A stretch of DNA of 64,000 bases, taken from the NCBI GenBank assembly GCA_964560495.1, contig CAZLMM010000023.1, forward strand, positions 1 to 64,000, written 5' to 3'. This stretch comes from UBA5069 sp964560495. GTDB taxonomy: Bacteria; Chloroflexota; Anaerolineae; Caldilineales; Caldilineaceae. A program made the position numbers and the translations under genes. Of the stretch, positions 46,462 through 54,930 are shown one piece after another; within the stretch, counting starts at the first letter, position 1, and each line of letters begins with the position of its first letter. Under the pieces are notes generated by a model. That model saw nothing but the letters and a program-made list of their open reading frames with translations. It was not told the DNA's origin and did no database searches.

Positions 46462-47211
46462 ATGGCAAGCTCCCCAAAGAGATTTCAAAACAAAGCTGCG
46501 CTGGTCACAGGCGGCGGCGCAGGAATTGGCGCGGCCATTGCCGAACAATTGGCGGCAGAGGGCGCGTCTGTCGTCCTTTGCGGACGACGACGCAGCATTC
46601 TGGAACAGAAAATGGCGGAGCTACGAGCCGCCGGCTTTGTCGCCCATGCTGTGGTGGGCGATGTGGCAGTCAACGCCCAAGAGATCATCAACAATGCCAT
46701 TCTTCTGTGTGGGCATCTGGACATCCTCGTCAACAACGCCGCCACGACCGCTGGAGCAGGCGTAGATGAGATGACACGCGACGAGTGGCGGCGCGTCTTG
46801 GCGGTGAATCTCGACGCGGCTTTTGAACTGGTCTCTTGGGCGCTGCCCCACCTGGTGAAAAGTCGCGGCGTCATCCTGCATATCAGCAGCATCAGCGCCA
46901 TTGCCGGCGAGTTCGACGATGTGGCCTATGCCGCCAGCAAAGCCGGATTGGAGGGATTCAGTCGTAAACTGGCATTGGAGCTTGCACCTCTGGGCATTCG
47001 CTCCAACGTGATTCGCCCTGGACTCATTGCCACCGATGCCTTTGCCGACATGCCGAACGATTTCTTCGAGAGCCAATTGCCCATGATTCCCCTGCGCCGT
47101 CTGGGTCGCCCCGAAGACATCGCCCAGGCAGCAGCCTTCTTGTGCTCCGACGAGGCCAGCTTCATCACCGGCGCAGTGCTGACCGTGGACGGGGGCGAGT
47201 CTGCGAAGTGA
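46462..47211 (+). CDS. Short-chain dehydrogenase/reductase
   Basis: This 249-residue classical SDR has the cofactor site ALVTGGGAGIGAAIAEQLA and LVNNAATTAG. The catalytic Ser is in ILHISSISAIAGE, and Tyr-x3-Lys in VAYAASKAGLEGFSRKLALE. The C-terminus is ITGAVLTVDGGES. The R-R pair after VVLCG suggests NADP preference. The start at 46462 is the first ATG that gives a normal N-terminus; the longer frame overlaps guaB. The substrate is unknown, and proximity to guaB and a restriction gene gives no hint. Confidence 0.92.
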   Translation: MASSPKRFQNKAALVTGGGAGIGAAIAEQLAAEGASVVLCGRRRSILEQKMAELRAAGFVAHAVVGDVAVNAQEIINNAILLCGHLDILVNNAATTAGAGVDEMTRDEWRRVLAVNLDAAFELVSWALPHLVKSRGVILHISSISAIAGEFDDVAYAASKAGLEGFSRKLALELAPLGIRSNVIRPGLIATDAFADMPNDFFESQLPMIPLRRLGRPEDIAQAAAFLCSDEASFITGAVLTVDGGESAK

Positions 47212-47238
47212 TTTCTCGATTACAGGAAGGTAGTTCTA

Positions 47239-49821
47239 ATGATCAATAGAGACAAACCCCATCTCTGGAAAGCAGACATCGAACGCTCCATCGACCTCTA
47301 CAATGACTGGTTCCTGGCCTTTGCGCCTGAAGCCTATCGGACGCAGCGCCTACAGAGAACCAAGGAAGTCCTCGATGCTTTCGACAGGACAAAAAGTCTC
47401 ACCGTGCTCACCCCGCAGCAGTTGCTCCTGACACCAGAAGTGTTACCGGTGTTGCGTATGTCGACGGCGCCGCCTATCGCCCGGGATCGCCTCAGCGGGC
47501 TGGCTCATGTGAGCAGGGGGGTGATTGATTCGCTGGAAGGCAAGGAGGATCGACCGCCGCGCCTGCCCCCGCGCATGAAACGAGAAGACATTTTGGAGAA
47601 CCTGACGCGGATCAGCGGGGTGATTGTGGAGCTTCTCGACGACGACTTGTTTCCATGGCTGAATCCACTGCGAGATCCAGCAGTGGACGAGTTGAGGAGA
47701 GCTGCGGCAGTAGTTGCAGACCGCTTGACGGGTGCTACAGCTGATCCGATAATACGAAATGCGCAAGAACAACGCCAATTGTCAGCCCTTCAAACGTGGT
47801 TACGGCAGCATGGCTACACTGAGATTGCCAGCGACACGGTGCGCAACCCTTTCGATATGCCGTTGGGTACGTACTCTTTCCATCTGCCACTCCTGGTCGG
47901 CGGAGATACGAATCCAGTCAACATCCCGATCGATTGTGCAATCAAACTCTTCGGTGTGCCCCCCGAGACAATGCCTGTCCTCATCGAAGCAAAGTCTGCC
48001 GGCGACTTTACGAACACAAACAAGCGCCGCAAAGAAGAAGCCCAGAAATTCGCTCAATTGAAAGCCACTTTTGGCGCGCAAGTAATCTTCATCCTGCTGT
48101 TGGGTGGATATTTTGAGCCTGGCTACCTTGGATACGAAGCCGCTGAGGGGATCGATTGGATATGGGAGCATCGGATCGGTGATCTCAGTCTGGCAGTCGA
48201 ACAACCGGCCCATCGGATAGTTCCTGTAATCGAGGAATTGCCCACCCCTTATCTCGCCAATACGCATCAGCGAGAAGCGCGTCGAGCTGCAATTCAGCGT
48301 GAGATCGATTCAACGAAATCGCTCGAACAACGCAATCGCCTGGGGCAGTATGCGACTCCATTTGCTCTGGCGCGCCAGATCGTGACGAGTGCCCTGGCGT
48401 ACTTGCCTTCCGAAAAACCAGTGACGTTCATTGAACCAGCTCTGGGAACAGGGGTCTTCTATTCTGCGCTGCTCAGTTCATTGGGAAGCCGTTCGATTCA
48501 TAGGTCAGTAGGCGTCGAACTGGACGCAGATTACGCTCAGGCAGCGCAAACGATTTGGTCTGGTCAGGACATTGACATTCATGTCGGTGACTTTTTGGAT
48601 TTTTCTACAAATTCCCGTAATGTGCGACAGTTCAACCTGTTATGTACAAATCCGCCATACATTCGTCATCATCACATCGCTTCGGCCAGAAAGCTTCTAC
48701 TCCAAACAAAAATCAAAACAAATCTTGGTCTCTCAGTGAGTGGCCTATCAGGCCTTTACCTATACTTCATGTTGTTAGCCGATTCGCTTCTTGCAGACGA
48801 CGCTATTGCATCCTGGCTCGTGCCCTCGGAATTCCTCGTGGTCAATTACGGTAAGGCGCTGCGCTACTATCTGACCAGCCACGTTACGCTGCTTGAGTTA
48901 CATCAATTCGACATCCATGATGTTCAATTCGATGATGCACTCGTCTCCTCGTGCATCGTCACTTACGCTAAGCGCAGACCATCGTCCAATCATCGCGTCC
49001 GTATCACCTTTGGCGCAGATATGATAGAGCCAGGTATTCAACATGAACTGGACCTCGCCGATCCTGTATTTGCAGGTCGATGGACGATGTTTTCGCAAAA
49101 AGTCGAACGATCTGCGGGGCGTTCAACCATGCTTTGCATTGGCGATCTCTTTGACATCAAACGAGGAATCGCCACAGGCGCCAATGACTTCTTTATCCTC
49201 GATCGTGACAGAGTTGCGCTCCATTCGATTCCCGAAGAATACTTGAAGCCAATACTGCCCAGTCCCCGATTGATACACGAGCCAATTATTGGGAGCAACC
49301 AAGAAAATATCCCATTGATCACGCCCCAGTTGTTTCTTCTAGCCTGTGATCAACCGCCGGAAGTCGTGCAACGAAGGCACCCCGAACTGTGGAACTATCT
49401 CCGGTATGGGGTCGAGCAAGCGGTCGATGAACGCTACCTGTGTAGATCGAGGGATGTCTGGTATTATCAGGAGCGTCGCATCCCTTCCAGATTCCTGGCA
49501 AGTTATATGGGGCGCTCGAATGGCGGGCGGCAAAAACCGATTCGCTTCTTCCTGAACCGTTCTAACGCCCTGGTGACGAATGTCTATTTACATCTCTATC
49601 CCAAAGCCCACCTTGCTGCACTTCTGGCCGAGGATGATAAACGTGAAATCGAACTGCTAGATCGACTCAACAGCATTCCGGTTGCCGAACTAATTCATGC
49701 GGGTCGCTCCTATGGCGGAGGTCTTCACAAACTGGAGCCAAAGGAGTTAGCGTCTATTCCCCTTGTGGATCCACCTGGTTGGCTACAAGATGTTGTCTTC
49801 AAGCAGCTTTCAATGCTGTGA
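47239..49821 (+). CDS. Single-chain restriction-modification enzyme: XamI-like endonuclease fused to Eco57I-type N6-adenine methyltransferase
   Basis: The N-terminal ~330 residues match the XamI endonuclease family as I know it: KPHLWKADIERSIDLYNDWF, FAPEAYR, VLPVLRMSTAPPIARDRL. A PD-(D/E)XK-like core follows, with IPIDCAIKLFG and VLIEAKSAGD near 230-252. The C-terminal part, from about 350, is a gamma-class methyltransferase. It has YATPFALARQIV, motif I IEPALGTGVF near 398, motif IV TNPPYIRHHH near 470 and an Eco57I-type target domain (LYLYFMLLADSLL, FLVVNYGKALRYY). The two activities are usually separate genes in XamI-like systems. The XamI site is, from memory, GTCGAC. The gene follows the SDR by 27 bp. 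Confidence 0.87.
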   Translation: MINRDKPHLWKADIERSIDLYNDWFLAFAPEAYRTQRLQRTKEVLDAFDRTKSLTVLTPQQLLLTPEVLPVLRMSTAPPIARDRLSGLAHVSRGVIDSLEGKEDRPPRLPPRMKREDILENLTRISGVIVELLDDDLFPWLNPLRDPAVDELRRAAAVVADRLTGATADPIIRNAQEQRQLSALQTWLRQHGYTEIASDTVRNPFDMPLGTYSFHLPLLVGGDTNPVNIPIDCAIKLFGVPPETMPVLIEAKSAGDFTNTNKRRKEEAQKFAQLKATFGAQVIFILLLGGYFEPGYLGYEAAEGIDWIWEHRIGDLSLAVEQPAHRIVPVIEELPTPYLANTHQREARRAAIQREIDSTKSLEQRNRLGQYATPFALARQIVTSALAYLPSEKPVTFIEPALGTGVFYSALLSSLGSRSIHRSVGVELDADYAQAAQTIWSGQDIDIHVGDFLDFSTNSRNVRQFNLLCTNPPYIRHHHIASARKLLLQTKIKTNLGLSVSGLSGLYLYFMLLADSLLADDAIASWLVPSEFLVVNYGKALRYYLTSHVTLLELHQFDIHDVQFDDALVSSCIVTYAKRRPSSNHRVRITFGADMIEPGIQHELDLADPVFAGRWTMFSQKVERSAGRSTMLCIGDLFDIKRGIATGANDFFILDRDRVALHSIPEEYLKPILPSPRLIHEPIIGSNQENIPLITPQLFLLACDQPPEVVQRRHPELWNYLRYGVEQAVDERYLCRSRDVWYYQERRIPSRFLASYMGRSNGGRQKPIRFFLNRSNALVTNVYLHLYPKAHLAALLAEDDKREIELLDRLNSIPVAELIHAGRSYGGGLHKLEPKELASIPLVDPPGWLQDVVFKQLSML

Positions 49822-49879
49822 CGTTGGGATCAGCCAGCAGCCTGATTGGATGTAATTGATCAAAAGAAGGAACAGTCGT

Positions 49880-51151
49880 ATGCCAGTCACCGCAGTTGTA
49901 GGCGCCCAGTGGGGCGACGAGGGAAAAGGGCGCATCATCGACTATCTCGCACAGGAAGCCGATGTGGTCATCCGCTTTCAGGGCGGCGACAACGCTGGCC
50001 ACACCGTGATCAATGAATTTGGCAAGCACGCCCTACACCTCATCCCCAGCGGCATCTTCAACCCACAAACACAGAACATCATCGGGGCGGGCTGCGTAGT
50101 CAATCCGCAATCACTGTTGCGCGAGATGGATGATCTGGCGCGCGCCGGCATTGGTCTACACAACCTATGGATCAGCGCGCGGGCGCAAATGCTCATGCCG
50201 TATCATCGCGCGCTGGATGTGCTGGAGGAAAGCGCGCGCGGCAAGGACACCATCGGCACCACCAAGCGCGGCATCGGCCCGGCCTATGCCGACAAGGCGG
50301 CGCGTTCTGGCCTGCGCATGGGCGACCTGCTACAACCAGACTGGCTGGAGTCCCGGCTGGACAACTCCCTGCGCACGATCAATCGCAAGATCGAGATTTT
50401 GGGCGGCGAACCGGTGAACGGCCAAGAACTTTACGAGTTGTGCATGGAATTCTGTCGTCAGCTTGGCCCGCGTATCATCGACACTGTGCCCATGACACGG
50501 CGAGCTGTGCAGGAGAATCAGCGCATCTTGCTGGAAGGGCAGTTGGGCGTCATGCGCGACCTGGATTGGGGCATCTACCCCTATGTGACGAGCAGCAACC
50601 CTACGGCGTCCTATGCTGCATCTGGCGCAGGGCTGCCGGCGCGAGTCATCGACCGGGTGATCGGCGTGGTGAAGGCCTATAGCACCGCGGTAGGCGACGG
50701 CCCCTTTCCAGTGGAACTGCACGACGGGGAGGGCGCGCGCCTGCGGGAGATCGGCGGCGAATTCGGCGCGACCACGGGCCGCCCGCGGCGCTGCGGCTGG
50801 TTCGACGGCGTCGCCATCAACTACGCAGCCTGGCTCAATGGCATGACGGGTCTGGCCATCACCAAGCTCGATGTGCTGGATGGCTTCGAAAGCATCAAGA
50901 TCTGTGTGGGCTATCGCCTGCCCGATGGCTGCGTCGTGTCAGATTCCATGCCCGACACGCCTGTGCTCATGCACGCGCAGCCCGTCTACGAGGAATGGGA
51001 AGGCTGGCGCACCTCCACCGCAGACTGCCGCGCCTGGGATGACCTGCCCAGGCAAGCGCGCGCCTATATCCACCGCCTCAGTGAGCTGGCCGGCGTCAAG
51101 GTGGACTACGTGTCGGTGGGCGCAGAGCGTGAGCAGATGTTTGCAGTGTGA
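49880..51151 (+). CDS. purA: Adenylosuccinate synthetase
   Basis: This 423-residue GTP-dependent enzyme converts IMP and aspartate to adenylosuccinate, the first AMP-branch step. Signatures are VVGAQWGDEGKGRIIDYLAQ with catalytic Asp/Lys, GGDNAGHTV with the catalytic His, GTTKRGIGPAYADKAAR, VTSSNPTASYAASGAG, EFGATTGRPRRCGWFD and a late TKLDVLDGFESIKICVGY. The start at 49880 follows AAGGAA and gives the canonical N-terminus. The upstream in-frame codon at 49856 adds eight atypical residues. Confidence 0.98.
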   Translation: MPVTAVVGAQWGDEGKGRIIDYLAQEADVVIRFQGGDNAGHTVINEFGKHALHLIPSGIFNPQTQNIIGAGCVVNPQSLLREMDDLARAGIGLHNLWISARAQMLMPYHRALDVLEESARGKDTIGTTKRGIGPAYADKAARSGLRMGDLLQPDWLESRLDNSLRTINRKIEILGGEPVNGQELYELCMEFCRQLGPRIIDTVPMTRRAVQENQRILLEGQLGVMRDLDWGIYPYVTSSNPTASYAASGAGLPARVIDRVIGVVKAYSTAVGDGPFPVELHDGEGARLREIGGEFGATTGRPRRCGWFDGVAINYAAWLNGMTGLAITKLDVLDGFESIKICVGYRLPDGCVVSDSMPDTPVLMHAQPVYEEWEGWRTSTADCRAWDDLPRQARAYIHRLSELAGVKVDYVSVGAEREQMFAV

Positions 51152-51156
51152 GAGGG

Positions 51157-52560
51157 CTACGTTGATTCCTGCGCCCCGGCATCCCGCAACAGCGCCTCGA
51201 TTTCTTCATCCCCGTTTTGCTGCGCGGCCATGAGCGGCGTGAAGCCGCCCTCTTGGCGAGCATTCACATCCGCGCCGGCGGCAATGAGCAGCTTGACGCA
51301 TTCGACGTTGCGCCCGGCCACAGCTGAATGGAGCGCGTGGAGACGCATGCCGTTCTGGGAGACGGCGTGAATGTCCGCCCCGGCTTCCAACAGCAGCCCC
51401 GCGACCTCGGGATGTCCGAAGTAGGAAGCAAGCTGCAAAGCCGTGAATCCATCGCGACTCATGCTGTTGGCGTAGTCCCGGGAGTATTCCAGAATGCGAC
51501 GCACGCGCGCTGTCTCGCCCAGCGCGGCGGACTCTGGCATTGGCAGGCGCAGCCCCAAGGTAAGCAGCGCGGCCACCATCTTCTCCCGTCCTCGATACTT
51601 GGAATAGAGCACCGCCGAAAGTCCATCCTCCATGATGGTGCGCGCCAGCGCGGGCTTGGCGTGGAGGAGCGACCTCGCCTTCTCCACATCGTCGTCACGC
51701 ACAGCGGCGATCATTGCTTCGGCTTGCGTCAGCGCGTCAGTCAAATCAGCCAGATGTGCGTCGATCTCGCTGGCCAGCCTGTTGCACGCTTCCTCGCCCA
51801 TCTCACCCATGCCCAAGCGCACTCCTTCCACCTGAGCCAGCGCCGCAAACATCTGGCGTAGGAGCAGCTTCGCTTCGTTTGGTGCGCGTCCCAGCCAGCG
51901 CAGCGTCTTTTCCAGTTGATTGGTGTGTTCGCGCACGTGCGCGGCGAAACGTTCTATGCGAAAGAGCACAGGTTGCGGAGCAGATTCCCACATGGTGGAA
52001 GGTGTGTAGACCTCGTCATCGGTCAGCCCCTCCAGGCGATCCTGGATGAGAATGTGAGCGCGCTCGTAGCTCGCCCACAACCCGGCCAGCGGCAGGTCCA
52101 TGGGCAGACGCTCCGGCTCGTCCAACATGGCCGCGGCCTCGGCGTCTGACGGCTCGTGTGGCTCCATCTCGTCGAGAGAATTCATGATCGCGGCGTAAAA
52201 GTAGCGCTCGGCATCGTGAACATGCACCAGAATCGTGCGGATGGGCCATTCATCGGGTTTGGGGTTTGTTGCAATGATTTCATCGGGAACGCCGATGAGC
52301 AGCGACTGGAAGTCACGCAAAGCCGCATGATGTTCCGCCAGGGCGTGTTGGGCAAATGTGACTGGGCGCTGACCGCGGAAACGTTCTGCTAACAGGCGAC
52401 CGGCCAGCCCACGCAGGGCCATCGTCGTGTGTAGAAAAGCATAGCGAACGCCTTCGTAATCGCCCCAGGCGTAGGCGTCGTTGTCCAGGATATATTCGGG
52501 CAGTGCGTGGGTTGCATCGGCAAAACGCAGCACCGCATCGGCAAGGCCTTGGGTAGTCAT
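51157..52560 (-). CDS. DinB-like domain protein with C-terminal ankyrin repeats
   Basis: The first ~230 residues form a DinB/YfiT-like four-helix bundle. Features include GVPDEIIATNPKPDEWPIRTILVHVHDAERYFYAAI and FRIERFAAHVREHTNQLEKTLRWLG, with His residues at metal-ligand positions. A helical linker follows. From about residue 330 there are three to four ankyrin repeats (DGFTALQLASYFGHPEVAGLLLEAGADI, ALHSAVAGRNVECVKLLIAAGADVN, GGFTPLMAAQQNGDEEIEALLRDAGA). DinB proteins include metal-dependent thiol transferases; the ankyrins suggest a protein partner. It converges with purA, with five bases between the stops. Confidence 0.88.
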   Translation of the reverse strand: MTTQGLADAVLRFADATHALPEYILDNDAYAWGDYEGVRYAFLHTTMALRGLAGRLLAERFRGQRPVTFAQHALAEHHAALRDFQSLLIGVPDEIIATNPKPDEWPIRTILVHVHDAERYFYAAIMNSLDEMEPHEPSDAEAAAMLDEPERLPMDLPLAGLWASYERAHILIQDRLEGLTDDEVYTPSTMWESAPQPVLFRIERFAAHVREHTNQLEKTLRWLGRAPNEAKLLLRQMFAALAQVEGVRLGMGEMGEEACNRLASEIDAHLADLTDALTQAEAMIAAVRDDDVEKARSLLHAKPALARTIMEDGLSAVLYSKYRGREKMVAALLTLGLRLPMPESAALGETARVRRILEYSRDYANSMSRDGFTALQLASYFGHPEVAGLLLEAGADIHAVSQNGMRLHALHSAVAGRNVECVKLLIAAGADVNARQEGGFTPLMAAQQNGDEEIEALLRDAGAQEST

Positions 52561-52572
52561 GGGATTCCTGTT

Positions 52573-53730
52573 TCATGCAAACCAGGATGTGCCTGGATAT
52601 TGATAGCGGCGACCGATTTCCTCATCCAACTCCAAGCCAATGCCGGGTCGATCTGTGAGGGTGATGAAGCCATCTACGATGATGTCGGCTTTTTCCTGGA
52701 TGATGGTGGTCCAATAGTCACGATGTAGCCAGTGAAATTCGAGAACCAGAAAGTTGGGCACGCTGGCGCAGACATGGGCCGAGGCCATGGTGCCAATAGG
52801 CGAGGCCACGTTGTGGGGCGCAAAGGGGATATAGTAAAGCTCGGCCAGGTTGGCGATCTTGCGACACTCGGATAGCCCGCCGCATTTGGGAATGTCCGGC
52901 ATGATCACATCCACCGCTTGCTTCTCGATAAGCTCGCGGAAGCCGTGACGCAGATAGAGATTCTCGCCGCTGCAGATGGGCGTTGTTGTGGAGCGTTTGA
53001 CTTCGCGCATGGCGTCGATGTTTTCCGCCGGCACCGGCTCCTCCAGCCAGAGCAGGTGATACAGCTCCAGGTCGCGGGCCAGGCGGATGGCGCTTGGCAC
53101 GTCCAGGCGGGTGTGAACATCGGCGGCCACTGCAATGTCTTTGCCCGCTGCGCGCGTCACCATATCCACCAATTCCACCATACGCTCGTGCTCCCATTGC
53201 AACGCTGTGTAGTTGAACCTGTCTTTTGTAAACCCGGCCACTTCGCTGCCTTTGTGCCCATAGGCATGGATGTCCAGGTCGATTTTGAGCGCGGTGAAGC
53301 CGCGCGCCAACACCCCATCCACCACCTGACGAATCTCGTCGAAGTTCATCCCCGGCTCCACCTGGCAGTCGGCATAAACGCGGATCTTGTCGCGGAACTT
53401 CCCGCCCAACAACTCGTAGACCGGGGCGTTGAGCGCCTTCCCTTTGAGGTCCCAAAGGGCAATCTCGATGCCGGTAAGCGCAGTGATGAGCGCGCCGGCA
53501 AAGCCGCCGTCGAAGACGTGGCTCCGGCGCATTTCCTCGAAGATGGCGTCGATGGCGAAGGGATCGCGCCCCACCAATTTGGGCGCCAGGTATTGAATGA
53601 TGGCAATGGCCTGCGCCCCGCCGTGGACGCACTCGCCCAGGCCAGTAACGCCGGCGTCGGTTTCCACCTTGACCCATAAGTGCATTCCGTGGCCCCTGGT
53701 TGCGGCGGTTTTGACTGAGATGATTTTCAT
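52573..53730 (-). CDS. Mandelate racemase/muconate lactonizing-type enzyme (enolase superfamily sugar-acid dehydratase)
   Basis: The 385 residues have the superfamily barrel signatures. The K-x-D site is FTALKIDLD, and the metal ligands are in VAADVHTRLD (Asp), LWLEEPVPAENID (Glu) and CSGENLYLRHGFREL (Glu). A late His is in FAPHNVASPIGTM. Together with the His in DVHTRLD these resemble D-galactonate or related sugar-acid dehydratases more than muconate enzymes. The exact sugar acid is not deducible. AAAGGG lies 12 bp before the ATG. It follows the DinB-ankyrin gene by 12 bp in reverse order, so the two may be co-transcribed. Confidence 0.9.
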   Translation of the reverse strand: MKIISVKTAATRGHGMHLWVKVETDAGVTGLGECVHGGAQAIAIIQYLAPKLVGRDPFAIDAIFEEMRRSHVFDGGFAGALITALTGIEIALWDLKGKALNAPVYELLGGKFRDKIRVYADCQVEPGMNFDEIRQVVDGVLARGFTALKIDLDIHAYGHKGSEVAGFTKDRFNYTALQWEHERMVELVDMVTRAAGKDIAVAADVHTRLDVPSAIRLARDLELYHLLWLEEPVPAENIDAMREVKRSTTTPICSGENLYLRHGFRELIEKQAVDVIMPDIPKCGGLSECRKIANLAELYYIPFAPHNVASPIGTMASAHVCASVPNFLVLEFHWLHRDYWTTIIQEKADIIVDGFITLTDRPGIGLELDEEIGRRYQYPGTSWFA

Positions 53731-53823
53731 GAACTTGTATACCCTTTCAGTGAATGATGTCTTGCATCTTACTCCTGGCTATTCGCGCACATCCGCCAAC
53801 CACAAAAAGAACGATGCCATCGC

Positions 53824-53853
53824 TTGTCAACCATGCTGATCCTCTGATATACT
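53824..53853 (+). promoter_or_regulatory. Predicted promoter of the MazE/PIN toxin-antitoxin operon
   Basis: TTGTCA (53824-53829), an 18-bp spacer and TATACT (53848-53853), about 35 bp before the antitoxin ATG. A second TATAC follows at 53857, in the region where an autoregulating antitoxin would bind. Confidence 0.5.
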
Positions 53854-53887
53854 GCTATACGGGATTTCAGTAATTCAGGAGTCAACT

Positions 53888-54157
53888 ATGTCGATGACCG
53901 TACAATTGGCACAGCGCGGCGTATTGACGTTGCCTAAATCGCTACGTGACACTCATAGATTCAAGGCTGGCGACGTCTTCACTATTACAGATCTCGGCGA
54001 AGGTGTAATCCTTCTTCAACGTGAGCGATCGAAGGTGGATGATCTGCTCGACGAGATCGGCAGCGAACTCATCGAGAGCGGCGAATCTCTCGACACCATG
54101 CTCATTCGTTTGCGCGCCAAACGAGAGAGGCAACGTCTTGAATCGCTTGCCGCCTAA
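53888..54157 (+). CDS. AbrB/MazE-type antitoxin
   Basis: The 89 residues comprise an N-terminal SpoVT-AbrB swapped-hairpin domain (VQLAQRGVLTLPKSLRDTHRFKAGDVFTITDLGEGVILLQ). A helical toxin-binding tail follows (KVDDLLDEIGSELIESGESLDTMLIRLRAKRERQ). The antitoxin should bind the promoter and neutralise the PIN toxin encoded directly after it. The toxin frame begins inside the end of this gene, a typical TA overlap. The ATG follows AGGAG by seven bases. Confidence 0.9.
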   Translation: MSMTVQLAQRGVLTLPKSLRDTHRFKAGDVFTITDLGEGVILLQRERSKVDDLLDEIGSELIESGESLDTMLIRLRAKRERQRLESLAA

Positions 54158-54605
54158 AATCTTCCTGGACACCAGCGCAATCTTCTCAGCCATTTACTCT
54201 TCAACTGGCGGTGCAAGGGAGCTACTTCGTCTTGGTGAAATGGGGATCATTCAACTCGTCGTCAGCCTTGACGTACTTTCTGAACTTGACGAGAACCTAC
54301 GAGTCAAAGCACCGAATAAACTGGTAACGCTTGCAGCGGTGATGAACCTCAGCCGTGTTGCCGTTACCCAGCCTCCCGATGTAAGCACCATTCAGGAATG
54401 CCAGCAATGGTTGCAATACAGTGACGACGCAGTTGTTACTGCTGCCGCGGTAATCGCGAGCGTAGATTACTTTGTTACCCTTGATCGCCAGCATTTCTTG
54501 GGAAATAAGGGCTTACAATCGTCGGTTTCATTTCGATTCGGTACACCGGGCGATTGCCTTGCCTGGTTGCGTTTGCAGCTCATCATGCCACCAAAGCTCT
54601 TATAA
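54138..54605 (+). CDS. PIN-domain ribonuclease toxin
   Basis: The 155-residue PIN domain has acidic residues in PPKIFLDTSAIFSAI (first Asp), VSLDVLSELDENL, SDDAVVTAAAVIASVDYFVTLDRQHFL (Asp pair). PIN toxins cleave RNA with a divalent metal. No ATG is available in a sensible place. TTG 54138 is preferred because GAGAGG lies eight bases before it, and TTG 54147 is an alternative. It overlaps the antitoxin gene by 20 bp, consistent with translational coupling. Confidence 0.88.
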   Translation: MNRLPPKIFLDTSAIFSAIYSSTGGARELLRLGEMGIIQLVVSLDVLSELDENLRVKAPNKLVTLAAVMNLSRVAVTQPPDVSTIQECQQWLQYSDDAVVTAAAVIASVDYFVTLDRQHFLGNKGLQSSVSFRFGTPGDCLAWLRLQLIMPPKLL

Positions 54606-54615
54606 TCTTGAAACT

Positions 54616-54912
54616 TCAGCTCACTGTCTCGCACAAGACCCCGACCATTTGCTCCCATTCAGCGGACAAGGCGAGCGTCGAGTGGGGTTTGCCTGCCCGT
54701 CGATACCAATAACCGGCGTTGCTCTCGTCACCTTCCACCCGGTGCAGATAGGCGTGCACCCACGCCCCAACCTGGTCGTCCTGCCCCTGCGCCAGATGGT
54801 GCGCCTTGTCCCAATCGCCCTTGGCCGACCACCACAGCGCCTGAAGCGCCTGACTCGACCCGGTCGGCGGCGACTGCTGGGTCAGGGATGACTTGAATTC
54901 CTCCAGATCCAT
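54616..54912 (-). CDS. Small conserved protein of unknown function
   Basis: This 98-residue cytosolic helical protein resembles a widespread uncharacterised family with the pattern LQALWWSAKGDWDKAHHLAQ, followed by GAWVHAYLHRVEGD and AGYWYRRAGKP. The repeated W and Y positions resemble a TPR-like helical pair. It lies 18 bp downstream of the aldo/keto reductase gene on the same strand, so co-transcription is likely. No function is known to me. Confidence 0.82.
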   Translation of the reverse strand: MDLEEFKSSLTQQSPPTGSSQALQALWWSAKGDWDKAHHLAQGQDDQVGAWVHAYLHRVEGDESNAGYWYRRAGKPHSTLALSAEWEQMVGVLCETVS

Positions 54913-54930
54913 TTCTCCTCCAATTCTCGC

